Numbered from the stretch's first letter, positions 53,098 to 62,399 are shown. The stretch: DNA of 64,000 nt from an uncultured Prevotellaceae bacterium (GCA_902774815.1 CACYJV010000003.1:1-64000), one strand, 5' to 3'. The notes: generated by a model from the letters alone, not told the origin. A program made the numbers and translations.

Positions 53098-53171
53098 TTT
53101 TATGTTTCCTTTTTACTTTTTACCTTGTTACTTTACCTCTTAACTATTTACCCTTTTACCTCTTTACTCTT
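53098..53171. repeat. ttttacc/ttactttt word array
   Basis: The gap between the barrel and calycin-like genes is a strand-asymmetric pyrimidine tract of about ten ttttac/cctcttta words, like part of 22812-22903. Confidence 0.7.
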
Positions 53172-53933
53172 TTACTTTGTAATCTTATAGGTCATACCTA
53201 TGGTTCCATAGATAGGATAGAGCGTTTGCTCAATGGTCTTGAAACTGCTCTTATGAATGCCTGTGAGGCCCCAAGAGAGGTCAAGCGAGAAGCCGATGCG
53301 ACGGAACGTCTGCCAATCGGCACCGATGGCGATGCCAGCCTGAAAGTTGCGAAGGTCGTCGGTAAAGTCGTAAGTGGCCCATTCGCCTTCCTTGTCGCCC
53401 ATGACCACCTTTACGCCCGTCGGGTCGTCCTTTCGGAGATAGCCCTCAGAGGCATAGCCGCTGAAGTCTTTGTTCGCCATCACCGACACGTAGGGTCCTG
53501 CCTTCAAAGTGACCTTGTTGCTGAGCCGATAGATGGCCTGCACAGGCACCGTAAACATCCACAGCGTGACCTTCTGGCGCACACGGCCCGTGTAGTAGCC
53601 TTCCATTTCGCTTTCGTCCATGCGCACTTTCATGCGATAGGCCTTGGTCAGCACCTCGCCATCCATGCCTTTGTTCTCCACACGCAGTCCTGCCTGGAAG
53701 CCCCAGCGGTCATAAAGCAACTTGGAGCCGTCGATTCCCAAGAGGAAGTTGGGCGTCAGGTGGAATGCCTCAATGCTTCGAATGCTGGCAGGCATGCCCA
53801 GAGGTGCCGTACTGCCAATGCTATAGCCCACACGGGCCTTCAACTGCACGTCATCGTAGAACCCCTCGGCTGCAACGGGTGTGGTCAGCGCCATCAGGAC
53901 GACGAGTATTGCTGTTCTAATGATTGTATTCAT
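53172..53933 (-). CDS. outer-membrane beta-barrel protein, porin family
   Basis: A 253-residue protein with a signal peptide (MNTIIRTAILVVLMALTTPVAA). It contains alternating amphipathic strands throughout: YDDVQLKARVGYSIGSTAPL, KVTLKAGPYVSVMANKDF, NFQAGIAIGADWQTFRRIGF followed by SLDLSWGLTG, and a C-terminal YGTIGMTYKITK. It fits the outer-membrane beta-barrel family common in Bacteroidota. Its ATG overlaps the PCMD stop codon (ATGA), so the two are translationally coupled. Confidence 0.82.
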   Translation of the reverse strand: MNTIIRTAILVVLMALTTPVAAEGFYDDVQLKARVGYSIGSTAPLGMPASIRSIEAFHLTPNFLLGIDGSKLLYDRWGFQAGLRVENKGMDGEVLTKAYRMKVRMDESEMEGYYTGRVRQKVTLWMFTVPVQAIYRLSNKVTLKAGPYVSVMANKDFSGYASEGYLRKDDPTGVKVVMGDKEGEWATYDFTDDLRNFQAGIAIGADWQTFRRIGFSLDLSWGLTGIHKSSFKTIEQTLYPIYGTIGMTYKITK

Positions 53934-55084
53934 TGTTTAACCTCCTCTTCCGATTGGAAATCTATTTTCACTTTGTCAATGTAGAGCGTGCTTCCAACAG
54001 CACCTTCGAACGTGTCGCCGGTCTTACTGGACGAGAATACCAGTGCCAAGCTATAGCCTCGACGGCTGAGCAGGTCGGCATCGATAGGCGTGGTGCCTTC
54101 GTAAACCATCTCAAAGGGCGTCCACTGGTCGGTGGGCGGCAGCGACTTCACTCGTGCCTTGCGCACAATGAGCGGACTACTGAGCACGTCGTCGCCGTGG
54201 AGGACCACGCTGTTACCCTCGGCATCGTGGTTCACGTAGAGAACGGAGTAGATGTCGGGTTCGTCCTGGCGACCTGGAATCTCTTTGAAGTCCTTGTCGG
54301 TGAACACATCACCAGGTTTGAACTTGTAATAGCCTGTTACTTTAACGGGTTCCTTGGTAAATGGGATGCCCATCTCGGTGCATTTCAGTGTGTTAGTCAG
54401 TGCATATTGACTGTTAAACTTGCCGAAGAAAAGATTGCCGGCGGCGATGGGCTTGCGGAAGGTCTTGCCCCAAGAGCCTGTATTACGGGTTATCAGCTTG
54501 ACACACCAGCCATCGTAACCAAGAGAGTCTGCTACACTGGGATATTTATCTGGGATTGTATCGCCTTTGGCTATGCTAAAGCCCAAATTACCTGTCGCCC
54601 AAATGTAGCTATGGGTACTATCAGCCAACAATTCGTACCAGACGTGGAACTTAGGCTTTTCGTTCACTTCGAAATGCTCAAAGTCGTAAGTGTTAGAGGG
54701 GTGAACCATCTCGCGCAACTCAACCTGATACTGGCGCTTCCACTGTCCATCCTCGGAGGTAACGGTATAGGTGACGGGACCTTTCGAAAAGTCCTGCAAC
54801 GAGCCGTTGGCGGGTTCGATGGTCGCACCTGGCGTCAGGCGGAACTCAACGGGCAGCTCGGACACGACGGAAAGCACCCTTACGGTGAACACAATCTGGT
54901 GTTCGCCCGAAGGAACGTCCTCGACGCGCATGTCGGTAGGCTGGCTGAAGTAGCTACGGTAATCGTCGGGCACCCAAGCCTCCAAGATATCACATTCGGT
55001 GTTGGGTGCTTCGTCCTTGAAACACGACGTTAAAAGCAAGCATCCCAATACCAATATAGGAAAAAAAGTGTTCAGTTTCTGCAT
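53930..55084 (-). CDS. PCMD-domain surface lipoprotein
   Basis: A 384-residue lipoprotein with lipobox LLTSC21. An N-terminal Ig-like region (about 30-125) precedes a PCMD (putative carbohydrate metabolism) domain (about 130-375) with characteristic strands YDFEHFEVNEKPKFHVWY, GNLFFGKFNSQ, KVTGYYKFKPGDVFTD, YSVLYVNHDAEGN and GSTLYIDKVKIDF. PCMD proteins are cell-surface carbohydrate-related lipoproteins; their exact ligands are unknown. First gene of a three-gene operon with the barrel and calycin-like proteins. Confidence 0.85.
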   Translation of the reverse strand: MQKLNTFFPILVLGCLLLTSCFKDEAPNTECDILEAWVPDDYRSYFSQPTDMRVEDVPSGEHQIVFTVRVLSVVSELPVEFRLTPGATIEPANGSLQDFSKGPVTYTVTSEDGQWKRQYQVELREMVHPSNTYDFEHFEVNEKPKFHVWYELLADSTHSYIWATGNLGFSIAKGDTIPDKYPSVADSLGYDGWCVKLITRNTGSWGKTFRKPIAAGNLFFGKFNSQYALTNTLKCTEMGIPFTKEPVKVTGYYKFKPGDVFTDKDFKEIPGRQDEPDIYSVLYVNHDAEGNSVVLHGDDVLSSPLIVRKARVKSLPPTDQWTPFEMVYEGTTPIDADLLSRRGYSLALVFSSSKTGDTFEGAVGSTLYIDKVKIDFQSEEEVKQ

Positions 55085-55107
55085 GACTATTTTTTTGTTA
55101 CAGGCTG

Positions 55108-55115
55108 CAAAATTA
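55108..55115 (-). promoter_or_regulatory. -7 element of the PCMD operon
   Basis: TAATTTTG on the minus strand, about 23 bp before the ATG at 55084; no clear -33 box. Confidence 0.5.
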
Positions 55116-55190
55116 CAAAAAACTTACCAAATCGAGCATATTTATTGTACTAAAATCAATTAAAACAATGAATTATCATAATTATTTTTG

Positions 55191-55198
55191 TAACTTTG
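55191..55198 (+). promoter_or_regulatory. -7 element of the GH29-GH3 operon
   Basis: TAACTTTG, a perfect box, in the AT-rich divergent region; leader of about 37 nt to the ATG at 55242. The -33 region is not clear. Confidence 0.55.
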
Positions 55199-55241
55199 CA
55201 CTATCATTGAACACGTTATCACAAAAAATTACCAAATCAAT

Positions 55242-57089
55242 ATGACTAACAAACGGAATCTGACCTTCTGTCTTATCAGCTTTTTTCTTGCCGCAATGTC
55301 GATGCAAGCACAACAAGCACCTGCTCCAATAGCGCCTCTTCCCACCAGCCATCAGGTGGCTTGGCAGCAACTGGAGACCTATGCGTTCATCCATTTCGGC
55401 CCGAATACGTTCGGCGACCGCGAGTGGGGCTTCGGCGATGCACCGTTGGAGTCGTTCAACCCAACGCGTCTCGACTGTGAACAATGGGCTCGCGTGTGCA
55501 AAGAGGCGGGCATGCGCGGCATCATCCTTACCGCAAAGCATCACGATGGATTCTGTCTTTGGCCCACAAAGTACACGGATTATTCGGTGCGCAACACGCC
55601 TTACAAAGACGGTAAAGGCGACGTGGTGGGCGAACTGGCTGCTGCCTGCCGCAAATATGGTCTGAAACTGGGCCTGTACTTGTCGCCTTGGGATCGCCAC
55701 CAGGCCTTCTACGGCACGCCACTCTATGTGGAGTATTTCTATGCACAGCTGAATGAACTGCTGACGCAGTATGGCGAGATTTTCGAGGTGTGGTTCGACG
55801 GTGCCAATGGCGGCGACGGCTGGTACGGCGGTGCGAAGGAGACTCGGAAAATTGACCGTAGCACTTATTATAACTTCCCTCGGGCGTGGAAAACCGTCCA
55901 CGAACTGCAGCCGCAGGCCATCATTTTCAGCGACGGAGGTCCCGGTTGCCGTTGGGTGGGCAATGAGAATGGCTATGCAGATGCCACCAATTGGTCGTTC
56001 CTGCGCATCAAGGAGGTTTACCCGGGCTACGAACGCTATCGCGAACTGCAGAGTGGGCATGAGAATGGCGACACTTGGGTGGCCTCAGAGTGCAACACGT
56101 CGATTCGTCCGGGGTGGTTCTACCACGAGCGCGAGGACGAAAAGGTGAAGAGTGTCGCCCATTTGGTCGACCTTTACTATCGCTCCGTAGGCCATAACGG
56201 CACATTCCTGCTGAACTTCCCGGTGGACAAGGAAGGCCTGATACATCCCATTGACTCGGCACATGCCGTTGATTTCCACAAACAGGTGATGAACGAACTG
56301 CAGAACAACCTGCTTTTGAAGGCAAAAGTGACCGCCAGCGACACGCGAGGCAAGGCTTTCACGACGAAAAACCTCACCGATGGGCAGTTCGACACATACT
56401 GGGCAACGCCCGATGGCGTGACGACAGCCACGCTAGACATCAGCTTTGGCCGTGCTCAAAAGGTGAACCGCCTGATGCTCAGCGAGTACATTCCGCTGGG
56501 ACAGCGCGTGAAAAAGTTCGCCGTCGAATATCTTGAAGAGAAGCCGCAAGGCGCAAAAGGCAAGGGAAAGGGTGCTATGTGGCTGCCCGTAAAGGCCGGC
56601 GAGGCAACCACAACCATCGGTTACAAGCGCCTGTTGCGTTTCCCCACCATCACGACGAAGCGCATCCGCATCCGCTTTGAGGACAGTCGCGGACCTCTCT
56701 GCATCAATGGGCTCGGTGCATACCACAGCCTTACCCCCGCGACCGCATCCGAAAACGAGGGAGTTGAGCAACTGAAAGGTTTTGACTATCAGGTGGTTAA
56801 GACTGAGAACGATAAGGTTGTGCTCGATCTCGGCACTGTCCAGACGTTGCACTCGCTGCATTACAAACCCACATCAACAGGTATGGTGTCCAACTACGAG
56901 ATTCTGGCAGGTCCAACTGTTGAGGAGGCGAAGGCGATTGCACAGGGCGAGTTCTCGAACATTCGCAATAACCCCATCATGCAGGATGTGTATTTCGCAC
57001 CCGTCAGAGCCCGTTACGTGGTCCTGCGTGCCACTCGCATGGTGAAAGAGGGCGAACCGATGAAGTACGACCAACTGATTGTCAGATAA
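55242..57089 (+). CDS. GH29 alpha-L-fucosidase with C-terminal CBM32-like domain
   Basis: A 615-residue secreted enzyme (signal to about residue 24). GH29 signatures: YAFIHFGPNTFGDREWGFGD, GIILTAKHHDGFCLWPTKYT, YLSPWDRH and nucleophile Asp186 in EIFEVWFDGANGG. The barrel resembles the GH29-B group, which is more selective for alpha-1,3/1,4-fucose. After residue about 350 follow F5/8C-like beta-sandwiches (KNLTDGQFDTYWATPDG). It releases fucose from glycan chains in the periplasm or at the surface. Forms an operon with GH3, 39 bp downstream. Confidence 0.93.
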   Translation: MTNKRNLTFCLISFFLAAMSMQAQQAPAPIAPLPTSHQVAWQQLETYAFIHFGPNTFGDREWGFGDAPLESFNPTRLDCEQWARVCKEAGMRGIILTAKHHDGFCLWPTKYTDYSVRNTPYKDGKGDVVGELAAACRKYGLKLGLYLSPWDRHQAFYGTPLYVEYFYAQLNELLTQYGEIFEVWFDGANGGDGWYGGAKETRKIDRSTYYNFPRAWKTVHELQPQAIIFSDGGPGCRWVGNENGYADATNWSFLRIKEVYPGYERYRELQSGHENGDTWVASECNTSIRPGWFYHEREDEKVKSVAHLVDLYYRSVGHNGTFLLNFPVDKEGLIHPIDSAHAVDFHKQVMNELQNNLLLKAKVTASDTRGKAFTTKNLTDGQFDTYWATPDGVTTATLDISFGRAQKVNRLMLSEYIPLGQRVKKFAVEYLEEKPQGAKGKGKGAMWLPVKAGEATTTIGYKRLLRFPTITTKRIRIRFEDSRGPLCINGLGAYHSLTPATASENEGVEQLKGFDYQVVKTENDKVVLDLGTVQTLHSLHYKPTSTGMVSNYEILAGPTVEEAKAIAQGEFSNIRNNPIMQDVYFAPVRARYVVLRATRMVKEGEPMKYDQLIVR

Positions 57090-57128
57090 AACCTGTCAGA
57101 AAACCATCAGAAAACCATCCATTACGAT

Positions 57129-59600
57129 ATGAAACGAAACGTATTACTGATAGTCTTGAGTTGCTTGATGGCCTCGGCCTATGCTGTTGACAAGAAGAAA
57201 ACCGATGTGTTGCCTTATCAAAACCCGTCCTTGTCGATCGATGAACGACTGCATGACCTGATGCAACGCATGACGCTGGAAGAGAAAGTCGGTCAGTTGC
57301 GCTGCACCATGGCGTGGAATTACTACGACATCGTTGACCGAGGCAGCAACTCAACGTCCAACGTTCAAGGTTCAAAGGGCAGAGCCAGGAAGGGTAAGAC
57401 ACCCGTTGTGGTGCCCTCGGAGTCGTTCAAGAAGGACATAGCCGAAGGCAATATCGGCATGCTTTGGGGCACTTATCGTGCCGATCCGTGGACACAGAAG
57501 TCGCTCAGCAATGGCCTCACACCCGAAATGGCTGCCTTGGCGGGCAATGCCCTGCAGAAGTACGTGAAGGAAAACACGCGTCTGGGCATCCCATTGTTCC
57601 TGGCCGAGGAGGCTCCCCATGGGCACATGGCCATTGGAACGACGGTTTTCCCCACTGGATTAGGCATGGCTGCTACATGGTCGACCGACCTTATTGAGCG
57701 CGTCGGTTACGTTATCGGCAAGGAAATACGCCTGCAGGGCGGCCACATCAGTTATGGACCCGTGCTCGACGTATCGCGCGATCCGCGGTGGTCGCGTGTT
57801 GAGGAGTCCTATGGCGAAGATCCTTACCTGACAGGTGCCATGGGAGCTGCCATGGTTCGGGGGTTGGGCGGCGGCAAGCTATCGCAGCCATACGCTACAC
57901 TGGCCACGTTGAAGCATTTCATCGCCTACGGCACCACGGAAGGCGGTCAGAACGGCAACCAAACCGTGCTCGGACCCGTGGAGATGCACCAGCATTTTCT
58001 TCCACCGTTCCGACAAGCCATCGACGCAGGTGCCCTTTCGGTGATGACAAGCTATAACACCTGCGATGGAATCCCGTGCACCAGCAACGAATACCTGCTC
58101 ACCGACGTGCTCCACCGCCAGTGGGGATTCCAAGGATTTGTGGTCAGCGACCTCTTCAGTATCGATGGCATTGCCCAGATGCACGTGGCACGCGACCCGC
58201 AGGAGGCAGGCGTGATGGCTCTGCTGGCGGGTGTCGATGCCGATCTGGGTGCCAACGCCTATGGAAAGCTGGCCGATGCCGTTCGCAAAGGTATGGTTGA
58301 CGAAGCCTATGTGAACCGTGCCTGCGAGCGAATCCTGCGCCTGAAGTTCGAGATGGGCCTGTTCGACAATCCTTATGTCGAGCCGAAGGCCACCGCAATG
58401 GTGCGCACCGAGGAACATTGTCAGGTGGCTCTCGATGCCGCACGCGCCAGTATCACGTTGCTAAAGAACAACGGCGTGCTGCCACTCCAGGCCTCTTTTG
58501 TTGGCAAGGGCCAAGACGAAACCCTCCGCATCCTCGTCGTGGGTCCAAATGCCGACAGCCAGTACAATCAGTTGGGCGACTACACGGCCCCACAGCCCGA
58601 CGACAACATTCAAACGGTACTCGAAGCTCTTCGCGCAAAAGAATCATCACCTGTCAATTATCACCTATCGACCAACTACGTCAAAGGCTGCGCCGTGCGC
58701 GATACGACTGAGAACAGCATCCAAGAAGCCGTCAGTGCAGCCCGCAACGCCGACGTCGTCGTTGCCGTGGTGGGTGGTTCCAGTGCCCGCGACTTCAAGA
58801 CAAGCTACAAGGAGACCGGTGCTGCCGTGACAGATGCAAAGACACTCTCAGACATGGACTGCGGCGAGGGCTTCGATCGCGCCACACTCTCACTGCTAGG
58901 GCATCAGGAGCGACTGTTGAAGGAACTGAAGTCAACGGGCAAACCCCTCGTGGTGGTCTACATCGAAGGCCGACCGCTCGACAAGACGTGGGCTGCCGAC
59001 AATGCCGATGCACTGCTCACGGCCTACTATCCTGGTCAGGCGGGAGGCACAGCCATCGCCGATGTGCTCGTGGGCGACTACAATCCAGCCGGCAGGTTGC
59101 CCGTATCGGTGCCTGCCAGCGTAGGGCAATTGCCCGTGTACTACAACAAGCGTGCTCCAAAACCACACGATTACATCGAGATGTCGGCACAGCCGCTCTA
59201 CCCGTTTGGCCATGGCCTCAGCTACACGACGTTCCGTTACGAGAACCTCAGCATCGTTCCGCTCACGCAGTCGGCAGCATCGGCATCCGATCAGGCACCC
59301 ATCGTGAAGGTAGCCTGCGACGTGACCAATACGGGCCGTTACGATGGCGACGAGGTCGTGCAGCTCTACGTCCACGACGAACTGGCCTCAGTGGCTCAAC
59401 CACTGCTGCAGCTCAAGGGTTTCCGCCGCGTCGCCATCCCTCGTGGTGAGACGCGCCATGTGGAGTTCACCCTGTCGCGTCGCGACCTGAGCATTGTCAA
59501 CGCCCGACTGCAGACGGTTTTCGAGCCTGGCGACTTCCTTTTCATGGTCGGAGCCAGCAGCAGCGACATCCGTCTGAGGCAGACGGTTGGTCTGCAATAA
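57129..59600 (+). CDS. GH3 beta-glycosidase
   Basis: An 823-residue secreted enzyme. Signal peptide to about YAVD (18-21); the GH3 N-domain has IPLFLAEEAPHGH, GPVLDVSRDPRWSRVEESYG and nucleophile Asp341 in GFVVSDLFSIDG; the second alpha/beta domain (about 430-680) and a C-terminal fibronectin-III-like domain (about 725-800) follow. Probably a beta-glucosidase or beta-xylosidase; sugar not predictable. Two short in-frame segments, residues 75-84 and 505-514, are encoded by intergenic-type words (ttcaacg/ttcaagg; atcacctgtcaattatcacc). They replace or extend surface loops but leave motifs intact. Confidence 0.93.
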   Translation: MKRNVLLIVLSCLMASAYAVDKKKTDVLPYQNPSLSIDERLHDLMQRMTLEEKVGQLRCTMAWNYYDIVDRGSNSTSNVQGSKGRARKGKTPVVVPSESFKKDIAEGNIGMLWGTYRADPWTQKSLSNGLTPEMAALAGNALQKYVKENTRLGIPLFLAEEAPHGHMAIGTTVFPTGLGMAATWSTDLIERVGYVIGKEIRLQGGHISYGPVLDVSRDPRWSRVEESYGEDPYLTGAMGAAMVRGLGGGKLSQPYATLATLKHFIAYGTTEGGQNGNQTVLGPVEMHQHFLPPFRQAIDAGALSVMTSYNTCDGIPCTSNEYLLTDVLHRQWGFQGFVVSDLFSIDGIAQMHVARDPQEAGVMALLAGVDADLGANAYGKLADAVRKGMVDEAYVNRACERILRLKFEMGLFDNPYVEPKATAMVRTEEHCQVALDAARASITLLKNNGVLPLQASFVGKGQDETLRILVVGPNADSQYNQLGDYTAPQPDDNIQTVLEALRAKESSPVNYHLSTNYVKGCAVRDTTENSIQEAVSAARNADVVVAVVGGSSARDFKTSYKETGAAVTDAKTLSDMDCGEGFDRATLSLLGHQERLLKELKSTGKPLVVVYIEGRPLDKTWAADNADALLTAYYPGQAGGTAIADVLVGDYNPAGRLPVSVPASVGQLPVYYNKRAPKPHDYIEMSAQPLYPFGHGLSYTTFRYENLSIVPLTQSAASASDQAPIVKVACDVTNTGRYDGDEVVQLYVHDELASVAQPLLQLKGFRRVAIPRGETRHVEFTLSRRDLSIVNARLQTVFEPGDFLFMVGASSSDIRLRQTVGLQ
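57351..57379 (+). repeat. ttcaa-type word inside the GH3 gene
   Basis: The stretch tcaacgtccaacgttcaagg and following bases match the ttcaa words of the gaps at 25313-25478 and 31529-31632, but here they are read in frame (residues 75-84, STSNVQGSKG). Confidence 0.6.
58643..58669 (+). repeat. atcacc/tcaattatc word inside the GH3 gene
   Basis: This 27-bp stretch of atcatcacctgtcaattatc type resembles the words at 38515-38547 and 20470-20512. It encodes SSPVNYHLS in a loop of the second GH3 domain. Confidence 0.55.
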
Positions 59601-59652
59601 GCTTCATGGCCAACTTTCCACGTTGAAATATAAAAAAAAGACAACATTTTGC

Positions 59653-59683
59653 TTTGTATTGCAGTGAGTTTTCACTACCTTTG
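59653..59683 (+). promoter_or_regulatory. promoter of deoD
   Basis: TTTG (59653-59656), a 19-bp spacer, TACCTTTG (59676-59683): consensus match, with the ATG at 59707. Confidence 0.75.
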
Positions 59684-59706
59684 CAGGCGAATAAAACGAT
59701 GAAACG

Positions 59707-60420
59707 ATGATGAACGACAAGACCCCTACGCCCCACATCGGGGCCAAATACGGCGACATTGCCGATACAGTGATCATGGCGGGCGACCCGCTACGTGCTA
59801 AAATGATGGCCGAGCGCTATCTGGAAAACCCTGTTTTGTACAACAATGTGCGCGGCATGTTGGGCTACACCGGCATCTATCACGGCAAGCGCGTGTCGGT
59901 GCAGGGCCATGGCATGGGCATCCCGTCCATTGGCATCTACAGCTACGAGCTGTTCAACTTCTACGACGTGAAGACCATCATCCGCGTAGGCTCGGCAGGA
60001 TCGCTGCACGCAGACTTGCACATCGGCGACCTGGTGCTGGCTATGGGTGCCTGCACCAACTCCAACTATGCCGACCAATACCAGTTGCCTGGTACCTATG
60101 CCCCCATTGCCGACTTCCAACTGCTGCGTGCTGCCGCTGAGAAAGCTGAGGAGCTGGGCTACCGCTATCGCGTGGGCAACGTGTTCTCTTCGGACATCTT
60201 CTACAACGAGACGCCGGGCATCGAGCATTGGCAGAAGATGGGCGTGCTGGCCGTCGAGATGGAGGCTCCGTCGCTCTACATGAATGCGGCACGCTGCGGT
60301 GCCCGCGCCCTGTGTATATGCACTATTAGCGATTCGCTCGTGACGGGCGAGGAAACCACTGCCGAGGAACGCCAGAACAACTTCACGAAGATGATGGACG
60401 TGGCGTTTGGAATCATTTAG
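59707..60420 (+). CDS. deoD: purine nucleoside phosphorylase DeoD
   Basis: A 237-residue cytosolic enzyme that splits purine (deoxy)nucleosides with phosphate to base and (deoxy)ribose-1-phosphate. It aligns closely with E. coli DeoD from TPHIGAKYGDIADTVIMAGD onward: PLRAK phosphate loop, NNVRGMLGYTGIYHGKRVSV, VGSAGSL, AVEMEAPSLY (ribose/base site) and the catalytic Asp in CTISDSLVTGEETT. Length is normal. Its own promoter precedes it; a 41-bp word-filled gap separates it from the transporter gene, which may be cotranscribed. Confidence 0.95.
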   Translation: MMNDKTPTPHIGAKYGDIADTVIMAGDPLRAKMMAERYLENPVLYNNVRGMLGYTGIYHGKRVSVQGHGMGIPSIGIYSYELFNFYDVKTIIRVGSAGSLHADLHIGDLVLAMGACTNSNYADQYQLPGTYAPIADFQLLRAAAEKAEELGYRYRVGNVFSSDIFYNETPGIEHWQKMGVLAVEMEAPSLYMNAARCGARALCICTISDSLVTGEETTAEERQNNFTKMMDVAFGII

Positions 60421-60457
60421 GAAGTTAAAGACGTTAAGGAAGTTAAGGGCATTAAAG
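60421..60457. repeat. gaagttaag word array
   Basis: The deoD-transporter gap is four copies of a gaagttaa(a/g)g word. It is the same style as the gttaac words inside the DUF2723 gene. Confidence 0.75.
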
Positions 60458-60461
60458 GATA

Positions 60462-62123
60462 ATGGAATGGCTTAACGCACTCTTCATGGAGCAGTCGGCA
60501 CTACAGACGGTTGTCGTGCTGTCGCTCATCTGCAGCGTGGGTCTTGCACTTGGCAAGATTCGCGTTGGAGGAGTGTCGTTGGGCGTAGCCTTCGTGTTCT
60601 TCATTGGCATCCTGGCAGGTCATCTCGGCCTGTCGGTCGATGCACAGATGCTCGACTATGCCGAAACCTTCGGCTTGGTGGTGTTTGTCTATATGCTTGG
60701 CCTCCACGTGGGCCCCCACTTCTTCAGCTCATTGCGCCACGAGGGGCTGGAACTCAACCTCTGGAGCTTCGGTGTCATCGCACTGGGCACCATTCTGGCC
60801 ATTGCCTTGACGGGCGTCACCTCAGTAAGTCTGCCCGATATGGTGGGCGTACTCTGCGGTGCCACCACCAACACGCCTGCTCTGGGTGCTGCACAGCAGG
60901 CACTGGCCCATCTGAACCTACCCTCAGGGTCGGCAGCATTGGCCACGGCCGTGACCTATCCACTCGGTGTGTTGGGCGTCATCCTGGCCATGATGTTCAT
61001 CCGCCGCCTGTTCGTGAAGCCTCAGGACCTGGAACTGCGCTCGTTGGACAGCGAAGACCAGACCTATGTGGGGCAGTTTGTCGTGGTCAATCCCGCCCTT
61101 GCCGATAAAACCGTGGCCGAAATCTCGCAGATGAGCCACCTGAAGTTCATCATCTCACGCATCTGGCGCGGCCAACAGGTGCTTGTGCCACAGGCCGACA
61201 CGCTGCTCCGACTCTACGACAACGTCCTTGTCGTGACGCGTCGCGACGACATCGGAGCCATGGAGATACTCTTTGGCGAGAAGACCGAGACCGATTGGAA
61301 TGGCGAACGCATTGATTGGAACCACATCGACGCCAAGGTTGAGAGTCGCACGCTGGTGCTCTCGCGCAAGGTGCTCAACGGCAAACGCCTGGGCCAGTTG
61401 CAGTTGCGCCACGTCTATGGCGTCAACGTCAGCCGAATCACCCGTGGTGACATCAAACTGCTGGCCACCGACGACCTGCGCCTGCAGTATGGCGACCGCC
61501 TGACCGTGGTGGGCGAGCCCAAGTCGCTCGACAACGTCGAGCAGTTCCTGGGCAATGCCGTGCAGACGCTCAGTGAGCCCAATCTGGCAGCCATCTTCCT
61601 CGGCCTCATCATGGGTTTGGCCTTGGGCACCATCCCCCTGTCGCTGCCAGGCATGGAGAGTCCCATCCGTCTGGGTATCGCCGGAGGTCCTATCATCATG
61701 GGCATCGTAGTGGGATCATTGGGACCGCGCCTGCATTTCATCAGCTACACCACCCGTTCGGCATCACTCATGCTGCGCAAACTCGGCCTGTCGCTCTATC
61801 TGGCCTGCCTAGGACTCGATGCCGGTCGCGACTTCTTCATGACCGTCATGCGCCCAGAGGGATTTCTGTGGGTGGGCCTCGGCTTCTTGCTCACGGTGGT
61901 TCCCGTCGTCGTCGTCGGACTCATCGCCCTGCACACACGTCGCTACGACTTCGGCACCATTTGCGGCATTCTCTGCGGTTCCATGGCCAACCCCATGGCA
62001 CTGGGCTACGCCAACGACACGACCAAGGGCGACGCGTCGAGCATTGCCTATGCCTCCGTCTATCCACTGGGCATGTTTGTGCGCGTCATCATTGCCCAGA
62101 TGCTCATCGTGTTCTTTGCTTAG
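60462..62123 (+). CDS. AspT/YidE-family transporter with two TrkA-C domains
   Basis: A 553-residue inner-membrane protein with the aspartate:alanine-exchanger duplication layout: five helices (about 15-180; the GVSLGVAFVFFIGILAGHLG and LCGATTNTPALGAAQQAL motifs), two RCK_C/TrkA-C domains (about 200-275 and 285-365), and five more helices (about 385-553) with the matching half-site ICGILCGSMANPMALGYAND. Relatives include AspT and E. coli YidE/YbjL, mostly of unknown substrate. Why it follows deoD is not evident. The sequence ends in a hydrophobic helix (VRVIIAQMLIVFFA). Confidence 0.9.
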   Translation: MEWLNALFMEQSALQTVVVLSLICSVGLALGKIRVGGVSLGVAFVFFIGILAGHLGLSVDAQMLDYAETFGLVVFVYMLGLHVGPHFFSSLRHEGLELNLWSFGVIALGTILAIALTGVTSVSLPDMVGVLCGATTNTPALGAAQQALAHLNLPSGSAALATAVTYPLGVLGVILAMMFIRRLFVKPQDLELRSLDSEDQTYVGQFVVVNPALADKTVAEISQMSHLKFIISRIWRGQQVLVPQADTLLRLYDNVLVVTRRDDIGAMEILFGEKTETDWNGERIDWNHIDAKVESRTLVLSRKVLNGKRLGQLQLRHVYGVNVSRITRGDIKLLATDDLRLQYGDRLTVVGEPKSLDNVEQFLGNAVQTLSEPNLAAIFLGLIMGLALGTIPLSLPGMESPIRLGIAGGPIIMGIVVGSLGPRLHFISYTTRSASLMLRKLGLSLYLACLGLDAGRDFFMTVMRPEGFLWVGLGFLLTVVPVVVVGLIALHTRRYDFGTICGILCGSMANPMALGYANDTTKGDASSIAYASVYPLGMFVRVIIAQMLIVFFA

Positions 62124-62236
62124 ACTTTCGTAAAGAAATTTACAGAAAACATTTATGTTTCCGGAAAGAAAGCGTCATTTATCGGAAACAAATCAGGACT
62201 AATTGGAAGAAATATTAAGGAATATTTTTGATGAGT

Positions 62237-62276
62237 GACTCAGCGACTTCAGAGAAGTCGGTGGGTCATCTTTTTT
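62237..62276 (+). terminator. terminator after the transporter
   Basis: gactcagcGACTTC / GAAGTCggtgggtc form an imperfect hairpin with a perfect 6-bp apical helix (62245-62250 with 62254-62259), followed by six T. Confidence 0.75.
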
Positions 62277-62332
62277 ATGGGAATGATATAGCAAATGGCA
62301 CAGAATCGGCCTGCAAGGCCAACACCACACAG

Positions 62333-62399
62333 CCCAGGGCTAGCCCTGGGAGATGGAGCGACACAAAAGGAAATTGCGCCCTACAGGGGCAGAATCATA
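62333..62399 (+). repeat. left half of a split palindromic extragenic element
   Basis: It begins with a perfect 18-bp palindrome CCCAGGGCTAGCCCTGGG (62333-62350), then blocks CGACAC, GCGCCCT and caggggc, ending in AGAATCATA (62391-62399). The same blocks in reverse order and opposite orientation stand on the far side of the IS110 element (63819-63868). Confidence 0.8.

Noticed and set aside
55182-56060. 292-residue minus-strand ORF opposite GH29
   Set aside because: Shadow of the GH29 gene; no domain features and it crosses the GH29 promoter.
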